Of a stretch of DNA of 33,291 nt, positions 32,368-33,291 are shown piece by piece (the first letter of the stretch is position 1; every line of letters begins with the position of its first letter). The DNA comes from Comamonadaceae bacterium (GTDB lineage: Bacteria > Pseudomonadota > Gammaproteobacteria > Burkholderiales > Burkholderiaceae_C). Under the pieces are notes generated by a model that was given only the letters and a program-made list of their open reading frames with translations, had not been told where the DNA came from and searched no databases. A program made the translations under genes and the position numbers. The DNA lies in contig BJGT01000025.1 of the NCBI GenBank assembly GCA_014190675.1, positions 1-33,291 of the forward strand, in the 5' to 3' direction.

Positions 32368-32538
32368 ATGACTTTACCCGCCATTGACATCATTCCTATC
32401 CGTGAGGCGCAAGTCAGCCTGATTTTGACAGATGTGCAGCAGTTGGCAAATTTGATGGCCAAAGTATTTAAAACATACTGCCGAAATTCTTTCAGTAAAC
32501 CGATAATGCAAGTGACGGAGAAATTTTTTGGAAAATAA
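32368..32538 (+). CDS. Possible 56-residue ORF of unknown function
   Basis: The frame runs ATG at 32368 to TAA at 32536-32538 and reads MTLPAIDIIPIREAQVSLIL at the start, then mixed polar and hydrophobic residues with a basic end (TEKFFGK). A weak AGG lies 5 bases upstream. It overlaps the methyltransferase start by 11 bases, which would be a normal arrangement for coupled genes. I do not recognise it, and it could be a chance frame in the AT-rich gap after mutL (32253-32527), which otherwise shows only weak promoter-like boxes. Confidence 0.3.
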   Translation: MTLPAIDIIPIREAQVSLILTDVQQLANLMAKVFKTYCRNSFSKPIMQVTEKFFGK

Positions 32539-33291
32539 AGAAATTAAAGATTTCAGCCAAGTGCCTGGCCGTGAGTTTAGTCATGTCAATAAAATAACCG
32601 GATATATGAGACTCGCAATGGCTGCGGTTTTGGGTTCAGGGAGAAGCGGTTTGCATATACTTGATATGCCAGCCGGCAATGGTCTTTTTGCCGAAAACCT
32701 CCGCCAATATGGTCACATGGTTACCTCTGGGGATATAAATTCGGAGCGGTCTGATTTTGTGTTTGTAAATATGGAGCGCCCTTTACCGTTTAATGACGCA
32801 TCTTTTGACGCTGTGGTTTGCCTGGAGGGTATCGAGCATGTTATATCGCCTGCTCACCTAGTCGCGGAAATTTGCAGAGTAGTGAAACCGGATGGCTTTG
32901 TTATTTTGTCGTTGCCTAATGTCCAATCACTTTATTCGCGGCTTAAATTTTTATTGACGGGTACATTTTATCTGTTCGATCCGGAGCAAAATTGTCATCC
33001 AAATGGTCTTTTAATAGATCGCGGCCATATTTCTCCAGTAACTTTGGTCCAGCTACAGTATTTTTTTGGAGAGTTCGGGCTGCAACCATTAGAAATTACC
33101 GGCGATAAAATCAAGAAAAAAATACTAATGCCCATTTACCTTTTTATTTGGTTTATAAGCTTTTCGCTATCTTGGCTGAAGAATATTAAAAACAAGCGTG
33201 ATGATATGCAAAAACTGTATGGATTTTTAAATTCTTTTAGCGCCATGACAGGGCGATCATTGGTCACTGTATGGGGCAAGCCCAGAAAAAA
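32528..33291 (+). CDS. Class I SAM-dependent methyltransferase (3' end outside window)
   Basis: About 254 codons are visible before the window ends. The start is TTG at 32528, with GGAG at 32517-32520 at the right distance; an in-frame stop lies just upstream, and no ATG is earlier than residue 27. The SAM motif I is LDMPAGNGLFAE (45-56), with an acidic strand 2 end (GDIN, 68-71), FDAVVCLEGIEHV (93-105) and SLPNV after strand 5. A hydrophobic stretch (IYLFIWFISFSLSWL, about 203-217) follows, which may contact the membrane. Codon use is AT-rich, unlike every gene upstream, and it resembles methyltransferases of surface-polysaccharide clusters (inference). The acceptor is unknown. Confidence 0.83.
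   Translation, partial: MENKEIKDFSQVPGREFSHVNKITGYMRLAMAAVLGSGRSGLHILDMPAGNGLFAENLRQYGHMVTSGDINSERSDFVFVNMERPLPFNDASFDAVVCLEGIEHVISPAHLVAEICRVVKPDGFVILSLPNVQSLYSRLKFLLTGTFYLFDPEQNCHPNGLLIDRGHISPVTLVQLQYFFGEFGLQPLEITGDKIKKKILMPIYLFIWFISFSLSWLKNIKNKRDDMQKLYGFLNSFSAMTGRSLVTVWGKPRK

Noticed and set aside
32384..32430. Two TTGACA boxes (32384 and 32425) as promoters for the methyltransferase
   Set aside because: Neither has a good -10 sequence 16-18 bases downstream, and both lie inside the possible small ORF.

Overview
The window looks like a chromosomal segment of a betaproteobacterium, most likely a Burkholderiales member close to Comamonadaceae. The evidence is high GC over almost the whole length, the rpsP-rimM-trmD-rplS block followed by a NUDIX CoA pyrophosphatase, a CobD/CbiB-family membrane protein, rsgA, a pterin dehydratase, an M48 protease and orn, and an endonuclease-type MutL. 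No rRNA, tRNA, CRISPR array, insertion sequence or phage gene was seen. The genus is inferred from gene order and protein style, not from a search.

Layout. (1) 1-9852 is housekeeping: a partial GNAT acetyltransferase (-), the ribosome and tRNA-modification block rpsP, rimM, trmD, rplS (+), NUDIX and CobD-like genes (+), then rsgA, pterin-4a-carbinolamine dehydratase and M48 peptidase (-), then orn and a DEAD-box RNA helicase (+). The helicase has a structured leader of about 200 nt. (2) 9936-22554 is an accessory metabolic island, all on the + strand. A GlxA/GbdR-like regulator is followed by an 11-gene, tightly coupled operon: stand-alone corrinoid protein, DUF1638 protein, small 'virulence factor' domain protein, MetV, MetF, pterin-binding methyltransferase, corrinoid reductive activator (RACE/RamA-like), BetB, BetA, a PchP-like phosphorylcholine phosphatase without a visible signal peptide, and a homocysteine/betaine S-methyltransferase-family protein. 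(3) 22618-32252 is a packed minus-strand run: mutL, MATE exporter, Bcr/CflA-type MFS exporter, miaA, LolD/YbbA-type ABC ATPase, class II aldolase, YbbP-like FtsX permease. (4) From about 32290 to the end the sequence becomes visibly AT-rich. It carries a possible 56-codon ORF and a SAM methyltransferase that runs off the edge, which looks like the border of a different, perhaps acquired, region.

How the island may work. Phosphocholine would be dephosphorylated (PchP-like), choline oxidised to betaine aldehyde (BetA) and then glycine betaine (BetB). The S-methyltransferase-family protein would take one methyl from betaine and pass it to the corrinoid protein or to homocysteine. The pterin-binding protein would move the methyl between corrinoid and tetrahydrofolate, and MetF/MetV would interconvert methyl- and methylene-THF. 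The operon therefore carries the Hcy, folate and cap/B12 modules of MetH as separate proteins, has no AdoMet-dependent reactivation domain, and has an ATP-type activator instead. It couples this 'split MetH' to choline oxidation. DUF1638 and the 115-aa protein lie inside the core and have no assigned job. They are the most novel part of the window. The direction of flow (betaine demethylation or methionine synthesis) cannot be settled from sequence.
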